This document shows, piece after piece, positions 33,180 to 44,669 of a stretch of DNA of 64,000 bases (its first letter is position 1; each line of letters starts with the position of its first letter). The notes beneath the pieces are model-generated. The model did not search any database and had not been told where the DNA came from. It was given only the letters and a program-made list of their open reading frames with translations. The stretch covers positions 186,001 through 250,000 of the forward strand of contig JAWQEG010000487.1 in NCBI GenBank assembly GCA_033782935.1, written 5' to 3'. Made by a program: the position numbers and the translations under genes. Source of the DNA: Petrolisthes cinctipes. Lineage: Eukaryota > Arthropoda > Malacostraca > Decapoda > Porcellanidae.

Positions 33180-33930
33180 GCTGTTTCTGCGGAGAGGGTG
33201 GCGTGGTAGTGGTTGTGGTGCATGGTCAGGGCTAACGGGACGAGGAGGCGTGGCTGTTAACGGCTGTGTGACAGGTCGTGGGTCCTAAGGGAGACTAGAG
33301 GGGATTACAGGTGTCACAAGAGAATCGGGGGCAGGGTCAGGGAGGATGGGCGTGGGGTCAGGCGGGGTGTGTTGGTTGGGAGGTAGGTAGCTGGGTGGGG
33401 GAGGTGGAAGGGGGATAGGTAGGGGTGGGGTAGGAGAAGTGGAGCGGGAATGGGGAGGGGGTGTAGGAGAGCGGAGAGGAGACGTAGGTGTTGATGGGGA
33501 CTATGGGTGGATAGGGGTGAGTGCGAGGGTTAGGCAGGATGGAGTAGGGGCAAGGTGGGGAGTGGATGGGAATGAGGTGGTGAGTGTGGGTGAGGATGTC
33601 TTACGGTAAGTAGAAGTGTGGTAGGGAAAGGTGAGCGAGGGAGTGGTGGGGCAGAAGGTTGGGGTGGTGATAATAACGTGTTGGTGGGGAGATTGGAGAG
33701 ATGGGATGAAGTGGATGGTGTGCGGGAGGGGTGTCTGTGGTGTGGGTGGCATGGGGTTAAGCATGACATGGTGGTCGGTAGTGAGAGGCTGATGTGGTTG
33801 GGCAAGGTGGAGTGGTGAGGATGGGTGGTGCAGGACGCATGGATGCGCGTGTGGTTGGAGGTGAGTGTGGAGGTGTGGTGTCCGTGTGTGTTGTGATGTG
33901 AGCTGGCTTGACCCGTTCCCAGGACGTGAC
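33180..33930 (-). other. Gypsy-2 Pro/Ser/Thr-rich tail after integrase
   Basis: On the plus strand this is G/T-rich (GGTGGGGTAGG-like strings). On the minus strand it is C/A-rich with several open frames rich in Pro, Ser, Thr and His. It lies between the integrase C-terminus and the polypurine tract. It may be a low-complexity C-terminal tail or untranslated. Confidence 0.45.
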
Positions 33931-35100
33931 GTACGGTTTACCCGCTACCTAGATTGTAACGGTCGTGTCCGTCCTGGAGGTAACGGTGTATGGGCCAGTG
34001 TAGGGTTCTTGCAGTGGTGTTCTGTGTGCATCTGTGCGAAGGAAGAGTTGTGTGGCGGTGTGCAGGGCAGGTGGTGTGTTGGTAGGTCTGGCGGTGTTGT
34101 TGCGAGGAGGTGTAGATCGGGCATTTGTGATGGCTGCTTTCAGGGCCGGGAGGAACGAGAGGTTAGAGGTGTACAGGCTTGGAGATGTCACTCGACCAGG
34201 TAGACGGAGGTCTTCTCCAAACACGAGTTCTGCCGGGGAGTGGTGTAGGTCTTCCTTCATGGTGGTGCGGATGGTCAGGAGGATGATTGGTAGGGCGTCA
34301 GACCATTTGGTCAGGCTGCAGCGCACGGAAGGCATCTTTAAGCCTCCTGTGCAGTCGTTCCACCATGTTGTTGCTGCTGGGGTGATATGCCGTTATATGT
34401 TGCCTTCTGGTACCTGCCACGCCCTGGACTCGAATTGAGTATTCTGGTCTATCACGATCACGGCCGGAGGCCCAAAGCTAGCAACTCAGTTGGTGAGGAA
34501 GTGGCGGGCTGTACCTTCGGCGGTGATGTCAGTCATAGGCGTGGCGGTACACCAGCGTGTTATCCGGTACACACAGGTGAGGAGGTAACGTGAGCCGCGT
34601 GAAGGTGGAAGGGGTCCGACAATATCCAAGTGAACTGTGTGGAACCTGCTGGTGGGAATGGGGAACTTGTGTAAGGGTGGCTGGGTGTGGTGCCCCACTT
34701 TAGCCCTCTGACATGGCACACATTCGGTCACCCACTCCTTAAATTGCTTCCTCATTCCAGGCCAGACTGCACGGTGGCTAATGAGGCGGAGAGTGCCTAC
34801 AACACCTGGGTGGTTTAAGGAGTGAAAATAAGTAAATAACTTTTCCCTGAAGGGGTTGGGGATGTAAGGGCGAGGAGTGTCGCATGAGGTGTCGTACCAC
34901 AGCATGGTAACGCTGTCAGGAGCAGGGATGAACTCCAGCCACAGGCCTGTGTCCCCAGTGAGGAGATCGTTGAGGTGTGAATGTGACGCTTGAGCTGCTG
35001 AGATGGCTGGGAAGTCCAGGAGCGGCATCTGTTGAATGGTAGAAACAATGGGAATAACAGCTGTTGCATAGCGGTTGTGAGTGGCTTGTGGTCCGTGCAA
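33931..35100 (-). pseudogene. Gypsy-2 integrase
   Basis: Minus-strand reading from 35,100: zinc domain HSLNHPGVVGTLRLISHRAV with CVPCQRAK, then HLDIVGPLPPSRGSRYLLT (first Asp). The frame breaks near 34,486. The middle, with the second Asp, is degenerate. It resumes about 34,335 with SDALPIILLTIRTTM and SPAELVFGEDLRLPG, then a GPY/F-type end (PLQEPYTGPYTV). Order and spacing follow Gypsy-1. Confidence 0.75.
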
Positions 35101-35276
35101 ATGTGGAAGCTCCTGCCTTCCAGGAAGTGACAGAAGTGCTTGACAGCGTCATGGATGGCCACCAGTTCCCTGTCAAAGGCGCTGAATTTCCGCTGTGGTG
35201 GCTCCAGGCGCTTGCTGTAGAAGGCGATGGGCTTCAGCATACTGTTCACTTCCTGCTGCAGGACAGCTCCTATCAC
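34940..35276 (-). pseudogene. Gypsy-2 RNase H
   Basis: Reads GAVLQQEVNSMLKPIAFYSK, KFSAFDRELVAIHDAVKHF and FHICTDHKPLTTA, which are standard Gypsy RNase H motifs. The frame changes near 35,050 into the integrase frame. It overlaps the start of the entry for integrase because of the shift. Confidence 0.78.
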
Positions 35277-35389
35277 ATCGTTGGATGCATCGGTGTGGAT
35301 TGACGTAAGGGCGATTGGTGTGGGTTACGCGAGGAGAGTGGTGTTGACAAGGCGTCGTTTGACGTCTTCGAAAAGCGTCAGTGGCAGAT

Positions 35390-36110
35390 GTCGTCCATTA
35401 TAGCTCTTTCTGAGACATCTTCTTTAGACCTTTGAGTAGGTAGTGGAGTGGGGCGAGAGCTGAGGTGGCATGAGGAATGAAGCGATGGTAATAAATGACG
35501 ACGCCTAAGAATTCCCGTAGTTTCCTGAAGGCTTCCACCTTATGCGGCAGCGGGGTGATATCGTTGGGTGTAACCCGGTGTCCAAGGAAGTCCAAACTGT
35601 CGACCCCTAAGACACACTTAGAGGCGTGAATCTTAAGGCCGTACTGCTGCAGGCGGTCGCACAGTCCCCTCAGGAGCTGCTGATATTTAGAGTGGGTGTG
35701 TGAGGCGATGAGGATATCGTCGATATAGACGATGTGTATTGCAATACACACAGCTCCTTGTCCATGAACCTCTGGAACGTCTGGACAGGGTTGTGTAATC
35801 CAAAGTTCATAAAAAGGAATTTGAACAGGCCAAAAGGAGTAGTGATTGCAGTCTTCTTAATTTAATATCGTCCTCTGCTACTGCAGAGGAACCATATGAA
35901 AAGGTGACTCCCATGCACTGTCAGCCGGTCTTGCAACCCCATGCTGGATCATGACATGAAACTCTCTCTTCGCTGCTTCTAGCCTCTCAGGGGGCATCCT
36001 CGGGGGTTGGCGAAGACAGGAGGGCCAGTCGTCGTGATTGTGTGACGGATACCTGGGTCATGAACATGCTGTGTGGTGGTGGTGGAGAGAAGGTTAGGAA
36101 ATACATGTAT
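35390..36110 (-). pseudogene. Gypsy-2 reverse transcriptase, deleted
   Basis: Minus-strand pieces: MPPERLEAAKREFHVMIQHG and ADSAWESPF near 36,000-35,890 (RT start), then a gap with loss of the middle fingers/palm. The palm end follows with catalytic YIDDILIASHTHS, LDFLGHRV and LREFLGVVIYYHRFI (35,751-35,398). The motif order is right but the region between is shortened and frameshifted. Confidence 0.72.
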
Positions 36111-36136
36111 AATGTGTTCGTAGGAATTGGAGTGTG

Positions 36137-36520
36137 TTATGTGTGTGATGGTAGGTGCGAAGTGTCGGCAGTGTTTGGCCTGGATAAGGCTCCTGATGGC
36201 TGGTAAATGAGGCGTTGTCGTTTTTTTGCATCGATCAGGAAATCATGTGCCGTAACGAAATCCAGACCCAGGATGGGGGCCTGTACGTCCACCATGACGA
36301 AAGGCCATACCACATACTCTTGGTGGAGGGGGATGATGCCCCTGATCCTGGTGCCGTAGGTAGCAATCGGTGACTTGTTAGCAGTGAGGAGGTTGTAGGC
36401 AGTAGAGGCCTGGCACTCCTTATCCTTAGACATCGGGGGAACAACACTAACTCTGAACCAGAGTCGACGAGGAAGTTGTCCCCCGACTCTAGATATTTTA
36501 CCCATAGGAGAGTGCGAGCG
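36137..36520 (-). pseudogene. Gypsy-2 protease
   Basis: Starts with DNFLVDSGSE, the catalytic Asp-Ser-Gly box, in one frame. A shift then leads to the second-half motif APILGLDFVTAHDFLID in another. Gypsy-1 has lost this second half, so the two copies are complementary as references. Confidence 0.65.
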
Positions 36521-37062
36521 GTGTGATGAGGTGGTTGAATAGGCTTGCTGGTGCGTTGATGGGTCGGTAGTAGTGGTGCGGTGGCGAGGTTAGCAGCAGT
36601 GTTGTGGCTGGCAGGGAGGGTCGCTTGGAGGTGGTGGTGTTCGGTAGCTGTGTTGCTGGAAGGCCCTGAAGTGGAAGTCGTAGGGTGGGCGGTAGCATGG
36701 TGGGCATTGTCTTGCCACCGCCTTATTCGTTTCCCTGCGTTTGTCTGGCAGACAGGCGGTTGGAGGAGGAGCCCCAGGTGTGACAGTTGTGAGCGGTGTG
36801 GCCAAACCTCTGGTGGTAGGTGCAGCTGTTGTTGTTCCAACGTTGAGAGTTGTGAGGAGTTATACGCTGCATAGTAGTTGGTGCTGTGCCAGTGGTGGTG
36901 CTGGAGGTGGGGAATATGGAGTGTGGGGTGGTCGATGAGATGGAGTGGTCCACTGGTGTAGGTGTGTAGGTTGTGGCGTTTATAGGGTGTCAAATTTGTT
37001 GTTGAGTGCTTGAAGGTGTATAAAGAAGGTATTGGGTCTGTGTAGTATTTGTGAGGTGATAC
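36521..37062 (-). pseudogene. Gypsy-2 gag, C-terminal part with zinc finger
   Basis: Minus strand reads CTYHQRFGHTAHNCHTWG, close to the Gypsy-1 finger ([18 protein letters not shown]), but the last Cys is Gly here. This is a C-H-C-C type finger, damaged. Pro/Ala/Thr-rich sequence follows. Confidence 0.65.
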
Positions 37063-37831
37063 TCCATGAGCCAGGACCCCAAATTTCGACCACCGGTACC
37101 ATCTAGGGGGAATAATTCTCATGGTGATTTTTGGCAAGATATACACCCCTAGTGTTAAAAAAAGTATGATAGCATTGCAGCAGCGGTAGCTTTCTCTGTG
37201 TTATAACTTGATTTATACCCTATGTCAAAATTATCACTGTAGTGTTATAAAATGCATGATACCACACATAAAGCTACCACTTGTACAATGCTATCATAAT
37301 TTTTCTAACTCAGAGGAGATGTTTTCCTTGCCAAAAATCACTGAGCAGTGTTCCCCTCAGATGGTACCGATCAACCCTACTGGCTCACCGACTACCTCTT
37401 ACTTTCTCATTATCTATCTATATCTCACTTATCTCTCACTCTATCTCACTTTTGTTTGTGTGTGTGTGTGTGCGAAATTTATCCCTCTTTTTCCCTGTGA
37501 GTGTGAAAGTTTGTGACACACACTCACTCTCGCACAATTTCACACTCTCTCAAATATGTTTTTAGAGTTTGTAAAAAATGCACCTCATATTCTCTCTTTA
37601 TCTCTATGTTTCTCCATTATCTCTGAGTCTATCTTACTTCTATTTGTGTGTGGGTGTGCAGAATTTATCCCTCCTTCTGTGTGTGTGTGTAAAATTTTTG
37701 CACACATATTCATTCTCGCACAATTTTATTTACACTTTCTCAAATCTTTTTTTCAGAGTTTGTGATAAAATGCACCTCTTACTCTCTCTTTATCTCTCTC
37801 TATCTCACTTATCTCTCACTCTATCTCACTT

Positions 37832-37872
<41 letters not shown>

Positions 37873-38696
37873 TGTGTGTGCAAAATTTATCCCTCTTTTT
37901 CTCTGTATGTGTGAAAGTTTCAAACACACACTCATTCTCGCACAATTTCACACTTTCTAAAAAAAAAAAATCCGAGTTGTCATAAAATTCACCTCTTACT
38001 CTCTCTTTATCTCTATCTCCCTCCCTTATCTCTGACTCTGTTTGTGTGTTGGTGTGCAGAATATATCCTTCTTTCTTTGTGTATGTGTAGAATTTTCACA
38101 CACGTATTCATTCTCGCACAATTTCACACTTTCTCAAATTTTTTTTTCAGAGTTTGTGAAAAAATCCACCTCCTACTCTATATTTATCTCTTATTTTCTC
38201 ACTTATCTCTCACTCTATCTCACTTCTGTTTTCGTGTGTGTGTGCGAAATGTATCCCTCTTTATCCCAGTCTTTGTGAAAGTTTAACACACACACTCATT
38301 CTCGCACAATTTTACACTTTCTCAAACAAAAATTCCGTGTTTGTCATAAAATTCACCTTAGTCCATGAGCCAGGACTCCAAATTTCGGCCACCGGTACCA
38401 TCTGGGGGGAATAATCCTCATGGTGATTTTTGGCAAGATATACACCCCTAGTGTTAAAAAAAGTATGATAGCATTGCAGCAGCGGTAGGTTTCTATGTAT
38501 TGATTTTACCCCTATGTCAAAATTATCACTGTAGTGTTATAAAATACATGATAGCACACATAAAGCTACCACTTGTACAATGCTATCATAATTTTACTAA
38601 CTCAAGAGATGTTTTCCTTGCCAAAAATCACTATGAGCATTATTCCCCTCAGATGGTACCGATCAACCCTATTGGCTCACCGACTATGATGGAGGT
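37063..38696. mobile_element. Composite: inverted-repeat element, satellite, inverted-repeat element
   Basis: Two direct copies of a unit of about 330 bases (37,063-37,392 and 38,361-38,696) start CCATGAGCCAGGAC and end GGCTCACCGACTA. Within each copy the first 70 or so bases (GGTACCATCTGGGGGGAATA, TGATTTTTGGCAAG) recur inverted at the other end (CTTGCCAAAAATCA, CCTCAGATGGTACC), so each is a MITE-like palindrome. Between them lies about 970 bases of a tandem repeat. GAGGTG flanks the whole block on both sides and may be a short target duplication. It splits the gag of Gypsy-2. Confidence 0.7.
37393..38360 (+). repeat. Satellite-like tandem repeat, unit about 200 bp, with GT microsatellite
   Basis: Each unit reads roughly TCTCTCTTTATCTCT, TTTGTGTGTGTGTG, ATTTATCCCTC, CATTCTCGCACAATTT, ACTTTCTCAAA, GAGTTTGT and AAATGCACCTC. 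Unit starts lie near 37,390, 37,580, 37,770, 37,990 and 38,170. The GT stretch varies in length. Frames open through it are repeat artefacts. Confidence 0.8.
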
Positions 38697-39520
38697 GTAG
38701 ATTGAGGATATGGTGTCGGTGTTGGGTGTTGTTAGTTGTGGGGTGTCAGGGGGTGGTGTGGATGAGGCGAGGCTGTGGGGTAGTGAGGTTGTTGAGTAGG
38801 AAAAGGTTGATATTGTTGAGGTGGAGGAGCAGGAGGTTGTTGTTGCATGGGTTGCTGAGGAGGTGGCGCAGTGATGGGCGTGGGTGGCGTGGCGATGGTG
38901 GCGGTAGTGTATTGTGAAGGCCACGTGTTTGCCCCGTCGGTGTTGGTGGTCATGAGGGCGTCTGCAAGCTTAGCGTACTCACGCAGGGGAAGGTCGAGTT
39001 GTGCCTGGAGGTGAAACTGGATATCCGTAGGGAGCAGCCTGGTGTGTCTGCCCTTCAGCACGACGTCAATGAAGGGTGTGGCGGCTTCCTTGTTGAGTTG
39101 CTGCATGTGACGCAATAACTCGGAGGGGTGGCGCCCATCCAGCTGCACCTCCTCCAGTGCCGTGAGGTTCTGTTGCTAAGTCATGCCGTGGGTGGAGATG
39201 ATTGCGGCCTTCATCTCGTCGTAGAGGGTGTTAGGGTCGAAGGTTGAGAGTATTGGGGACTAGGAAGAGAAAACTTTGTTTGGATGGGCACGAACTATGG
39301 CTTGGTATCGCTAGTCCTGGGACAGATTTTGGCCACGCCAAACTGCCTCAACGTGGAGGAACCACGCATGCACGTCGTAGTTAAAAGGGGGAGCGTAAGG
39401 CATGAGAGTAGGGACGGTTGAGCGGTAGCATGGGGAGGAGAAGTGGAGGAGAGGCAGAGGCGTGTGGAAGGGACATGTTGTTGTTAAAGAGGGGGTCGAT
39501 GGGGGTAGACATAGAAATGT
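38697..39520 (-). pseudogene. Gypsy-2 gag, N-terminal and capsid part
   Basis: On the minus strand a possible start MSTPIDPLFNNN lies near 39,513. Frameshifted pieces follow: YDVHAWFLHVEAVW, STFDPNTLYDEMKAAI, then an open frame from 39,148 with ELLRHMQQLNKEAATPF and LREYAKLADALM. These align in order with Gypsy-1 Gag ([36 protein letters not shown]). A Pro/Gln-rich stretch follows. Confidence 0.7.
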
Positions 39521-40825
39521 ACGAGAGTGAAAGAGGGAGCTAGCAAAAGTGTTGTGGTGTGGAGGCGGTACACGTGGTACCAGCGATACTTAATTTTAAC
39601 TGAATGGGGGAGGTCTTATCACTGGGGAGCAGGTGTGTGGGCTGTATGTGGGGAGCACGTGGAGGGCGAGAAAAATTGGAGAAGATAGGTATTATGAAGG
39701 GGTTAAGCCACAGGGAAAAGGTACGAGAAAAACGAAAGGGGTACGAAAAAAAAAGAAAAAAGCTGAGTGGTGGATAATATACCAGAGGGAACAGGTGAGA
39801 GAGGGGAAGTCGAAAGTAGGGTAGACAAGGGGGTTGAAGAAAAACGGCGGGGTGGCAGAGAACGGGGCAAGCGAAGGGAGGACGTAGGTAGAGGAGACAA
39901 AGGGGGTAGAATATGGGGGTTGAAGGTGGGAGTGAGACTGGAGAAGGAGACACAGGGTAGGTGATGGGCTAGAAGGAGCGGGAAGGGAACACACGTGGGG
40001 TGGGGCGAAAATTACAGGGGAACAAAGGGTAATGGTGGCAGGGGAATGGCGGGCGAGAAATGAAATTGCGGAAAAATAGGGCACCAGGGGAAGGGAGGCA
40101 GGGATAACACTTGGGATAAGGGTTGAGAAATAATGGGGTACAGGAGGGCGAGAAAAAAGAGGTTACGGGGAACGATACGGGGCACAAAGGGGCAGGAGGA
40201 TGGGGAAACACGTGAGGTTGGGGCGTAAATTACTGGGGAAGCAAGGAGATGAAATAAAACGTACTGAGGAGGCGGGGAATAAATTTACGGGGCGGCTAGT
40301 AAACACACAGGGATTTGGTGGTGGGGAAATTGAATGGGACACAAAGGGGTAAATAGGGGTTATAAAGGGAGAAGTGAATATATTCGGAATTACGGGACAC
40401 ACAAGGGACAGGGGGCAGAGGTAATACGTGGGGTTAGGAAAAAAGACGTGATAGAAAAAGGGGTGGCAGGTAGAGGTTAGTGTGGAAGTTAACGAGGCAA
40501 TTAGGCCAAAAGAAAGGAAGTGTGCGGGACGTTACGTTAAAGCGAATAACGTGGGAGGGAGAGAACATTGGCGACACAGAAAATAAATAACAGAGTGTAA
40601 AGTGTATAATATTTCTGTGGAAATACCAGCAGGAGTTGTGGTCCGGTGGTAACGTCGTAGGTGGTGTAGGTCGCTTGGAGTGAGTTACACGGTGTGGAGG
40701 AGCTGCAACCCATGGCGTCGAGTGTAGGTCGTAGGTGAAGAGTGTTGAAGATTGGAGAGTGGGTCGGCTTGCAACACGTGGCGTGGAGTGTAGAGTGGTT
40801 TGCTTATGTGTTGTCGCTTGGATTG
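39521..40825 (-). other. Gypsy-2 leader region
   Basis: Strongly purine-rich on the plus strand (GGGGAA, GGAGG), so pyrimidine-rich in element orientation, like the C/T-rich leader of Gypsy-1. No domain. The upstream LTR was not found before LINE copy 3 begins. The last 200 bases have repeated GTAGGTCG and GCGTCGAGTGTAG-like strings. Confidence 0.45.
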
Positions 40826-41089
40826 ATTCATTGATTTATCAATGTCATTAGGCATCTGGCGGCGCAACAGCTAAGGTCATATACCGCCCAATATGAAATG
40901 GTCATCTACATCATTAATAAATATTTACACACACCAAACAGGCTTCACCACCCCTAAAGGGATAGGCAGCATGATTAAAAGAACATATAAACTAAAAGGC
41001 ACATTTATACTAAAAGAACCTGATTAAATCAAGTAAAATATATAAAAGATCAAAATTAAAAGGCATTAAACTATCAAAAAACCATAAAT

Positions 41090-41906
41090 ATCATAAAATT
41101 CACAATTTGTGGAAGAGGCCTCATCCACATAGGAGAGGGTGTTCCCTCCCACACTATAAGCTTCCTCCCCGAGCACCTGGGGAGAGACTGTAAGAATGTC
41201 GCCCACCCGGTACTCGGAGAGGTGCCTACGATGAAGGTCCCCAAGGCTGGGACACCCGACAATAAGATGCTGTACTATCAGAGGGATCAGACAATCATCA
41301 CAGTAGAGAGGGTGAGCCCTCTCTATTAAAAAACCCATGAGTCAATAGTGTGTGGCCAATGCGGAGATGGACAAGAGCCGTCTCCCACTGGCGGGACAGG
41401 CTGCTGTAGCTCCACAAGCCAAGGCGCTGGCTGATACCGCAGAGCATGTTAGCCCCCGATGGCATCCCATCTGTCTTGCCAGCAGGAACGAATGGCAGCA
41501 TCTATATAGGGTCGAAGGTCCACTGCAGGAACGGGATGACGCCTGGCAGGAGGCCGAGAACTGGAGACCGCAGCCTTAGCCAGGGTGTCAGCCTGCTCAT
41601 TTCCATCAACACCCACACCAGGGGATGGAAAGAGTTAAAATTGCACAAGGCCTGCAAGGCACTACAGGAATCACTAAAAATAGTAAACGAAGGCTGAGGG
41701 AGAGTAATCATCACTTGGAGGGCATATAAAATGGCTGAGAGCTCAGCAGTAAAAATGGACATGACAGAAGGGAGCCTGCCGCCACGACAAAAGTCAGGAA
41801 AGACAACTCCAAAACCAACTCCAGCATCAGACTTTGACCCATCAGTGTACACAGGGAGGGACTCCCTGTGAGTGAAGGCACGTTCTAAAAAGAGGGAACG
41901 AGCCAC
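41090..41906 (-). pseudogene. LINE copy 3 RNase H and C-terminal region
   Basis: Reads LPVYTDGSKSDAGVGFGVVF, AELSAILYAL (no stop here, unlike copy 1) and FTIFSDSCSALQALCNF. A deletion after HPLV removes part of the domain up to MEMSRLTPWL. The C-terminal Cys/His region follows (CDDCLIPLIVQHLIVGCP, where Glu is Gly). Confidence 0.75.
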
Positions 41907-41929
41907 TGGAGGAGGAAGAGATTCCTTCT

Positions 41930-43604
41930 AGTCAGAAAAGCCGGTGACGGGAAAAACTTCTGGAAGAAGCAATGGAGCCACCCTGGGAACCCGCACAGGA
42001 CAAATCTGGAAGTCATCAATGCCCATCTCATCCATAGTCTTCCTGACCCGGAAGCCAAAGGGCCGTGGTGTGTGAGGATGTGAAAGGTCGTATTGAGACA
42101 TGATATCAGATGACACCGCCAAGCAGGGAAGGGAGCCAGGAAGTCGATGTAATTGATGCCAACAATGAACCATCAAGGACTGGCGACATCCACCAGGAGA
42201 CTGGGGATTGGGGACGACTTGAAGGCTCCGGTCGCCAGACTTACTCCAGCATGATGAACAGGGTCTAAGACTCTGAGACGGGCATTCGTGGCAAAGGAGT
42301 ACACCTCACACCCATAGTCGAGTATTGATCTAATAAGAACATGATATAAACGGAGCAGGGTGGCCAAATCAGTCCCCCAGGACTTATGGCCCAGAATCCT
42401 CAACAGGTTAAGAGCCTGGAGGCAAGAGACTTTAAGTGAACGTAAGTGGGGAACCCAAGTCAAATGTTTGTCAAAAAGGAGATCTAAAAAGCGAGTCTCC
42501 TCGACACAACGTATTCGATGACCGTACATGAATAAGTTCGGATTGGGGTGGATGCCTCGGATGTGGTAGAAGTGCATAGCAACTGTCTTGGCAGGAGAAA
42601 ATCGAAACCCATGAGAACCAGCCCAACTCGACACCCTGTCAAGGGCAAGCTGCATGCACCGCTTCACCACTGACATTCAGGAAGCAGCAAACCAGACCGC
42701 CATGTCGTCAACGTGCCTGGAGTTGGCAATGGCATTTATTGATAGTGGAAACAATGTGACACTGATGGCGCTTCCTTGGGAGATGCCCAACTCCTGTGCA
42801 ACAGAAGCTGAGAGGGCTGTACCAACCCTCACAGAAAAACTGCGACCACTGAGAAACTCCCTAAGAAAGCATGGAAGGCGACCCCGCAGGCCATATAAAT
42901 GGAGTTGCTGCAGGATGCCATATTGCCATGTAGTGTCATAGGCTTTCTCTAAATCAAAGAATACACAGAAAAGGTGTTGATATTGTGCTAAAGCCTCACA
43001 TACACCAACCTGACCAGAGCGTCTGTAGTGGAACGGTGTTACAAAAGCCAGACTGTGACGGAGACAAAAAATCACCCCGCTCCAAGAAGTATACCAGTCT
43101 GACATTCACAATCTTCTCAAACAGTTTACAGAGACAGGAGGTCAAGGCAATTAGTCGGTAATTGAGGGCAACACTAGAGTCCTTTCCCAGCTTTGGGAAA
43201 GGAAGGATGGTAGCAACCCTCCACCCAGAAGGGAAGACACCTTCCAGCCAGATTCTGTTATATAAAGCTAGAAGAAATGAGATCGCCTCCTCACCCAAGT
43301 GTTGCAACATTGCAAATGGGATGCTGTCTGGTCCAGGAGAAGTGTTGCCGCAGATAGAGAGAGCAGAATGCAGGTCTCCCAGGGTGAATATATGGTTATA
43401 ACTTTCATTCTCCTTCCCCGAGAAATCCAAGACAGTGCTCTCCTGGGCCCTCAACTCATGCCTCACAGTCAGAGGTCGAGAGCCACGGCTGGAGACTCTA
43501 GTAAAAGCCTCCGCCATGGTATTGGTCACTGTTAAACCATCCATGATCTTAATTCCATTGACCTTAAGAACAGGTGGAGAACTAGGAGAAAACTTCCCTG
43601 CCAT
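41930..43604 (-). pseudogene. LINE copy 3 reverse transcriptase
   Basis: Three frames together cover RT: SPGPDSIPFAMLQHLGEEAI, LIALTSCLCKLFEKIV, FFDLEKAYDTTWQYGI and the palm. There the catalytic box is shifted and reads RHVDDMAVWFAAS instead of YVDD, with a short deletion before it. The thumb (TRFLDLLFDKHLTWVPH, RSILDYGCEVYSF) follows. Indels separate the frames near 43,080 and 42,677. Confidence 0.78.
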
Positions 43605-44660
43605 CTAATGGACTCTCCTGAAAACTTGGGTGAGTGAGCTTTTAGTATATATTGAAGACACATAGGCCTTCCAAGATGCAGGTCGTGCCTCTTTTAAAAC
43701 TCGTCTTGCTCACGCCCTTGCCCGTCGGAAGTCCTCTAAAAGAGTTGGGTCCCCACACTTGCGACGTTGGCGAGAGAAAGCAGCTCGCTTCTCCTGCACA
43801 GCAGTGGTGCAGTCTGGTGACCACCAAGGGACAGGACGTTTGGGAAAGTGGCCAGAAGTTTTAGGGACAAAGATGAGAGCAGCAGATTGGAGCACATCAG
43901 TTAAATATGTTACAGCCTCGTTAGAGCTACCAAAATCTGCTACAGAAGAGACCGAAGAAGTTAGCTCTCTAAAAAACTGCCAGTCAGCCTTTTCTAATCT
44001 CCACCTAGGATGACGAGACTGCGGTTCGTACCTGTTATTTTCTAAAAGTATAGGGAAGTGGTCACTGCCAAAAAATCGGACAACACACTCTAAGTAAAAT
44101 CCAACAGAGCACTGGGTGAGCAGAGGGAAATGTCAGTGGCGGTAAAAGTCCCAGATGGGCTATTAAAATGTGTCACATCTCTTGTATTTAAAACCCTTAA
44201 TCCTTCATCCTCAATAAAATAACCTAATAAAACACCCCTGGTGTTGACTGAACAGTCACCCCACAGAGGATGATGATCATTAAAATCACCCAATAATATA
44301 TAGGGAAAGGGAAGGTCCTGTACAAGACGGTTGAGATCACCCCTCTCAACTGTATCACTGGGAGGAAGGTGTAGACTGCACACAGTGTACGGGCGGTCCA
44401 TAAAAACCTTAACTACGACAGCCTGGAGCAGAGTGTCAAGCTCCATGCTCGTGCATGGATCATCTCGCTGAACTGGGATGGCAGAGCCACCATGGTGACC
44501 CTGCCATTCAAATTAATTGGAATAAAATGCAGAGTATGCTGGAGGACTGGCAGGAATGTAGCCCCCAAGCATTGACTCTTGAATAGAAACACATGCAGGA
44601 GAAAAGCTAGAGAGAAGAACGCGAAGTTCCTCCCAAGAAGCATGCAAGCCATGGCAATTC
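43605..44660 (-). pseudogene. LINE copy 3 APE endonuclease and linker
   Basis: Starts near 44,655 with the WNC region, then a frame shift. From 44,446 the frame reads YTVCSLHLPPSD, YILLGDFNDHHPLWG (catalytic Asp/Asn/His), GTFTATDISLCS and ALLDFT. The linker to RT (VPKTSGHFPKRPVPWW) follows. In copy 1 the stretch from about 44,450 to 43,770 is deleted. Confidence 0.75.
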
Positions 44661-44669
44661 CACTGAAAG

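Larger units (their letters stand above)
32701..40825 (-). mobile_element. Gypsy-2: second CsRn1-like LTR retrotransposon
   Basis: On the minus strand, gag, protease, RT, RNase H and integrase run from about 39,520 to 33,930, followed by a Pro-rich tail, a polypurine tract and the start of a 3' LTR. Gag capsid and finger resemble Gypsy-1. The gag is split by a composite insertion (37,063-38,696). The 5' end is cut by LINE copy 3, and I could not find the 5' LTR. Frameshifts and a deletion in RT make it dead. The left boundary is approximate. Confidence 0.75.

Noticed and set aside
37208..38286. Several hydrophobic Ser/Leu/Cys-rich frames that look like membrane proteins
   Set aside because: They fall in a tandem satellite with CT and GT repeats and shift between frames unit by unit.
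40560..40590. Plus-strand ACATTGGCGACACAG resembling a Gypsy primer-binding site
   Set aside because: The surrounding Gypsy-2 is on the minus strand and no LTR end precedes the motif.
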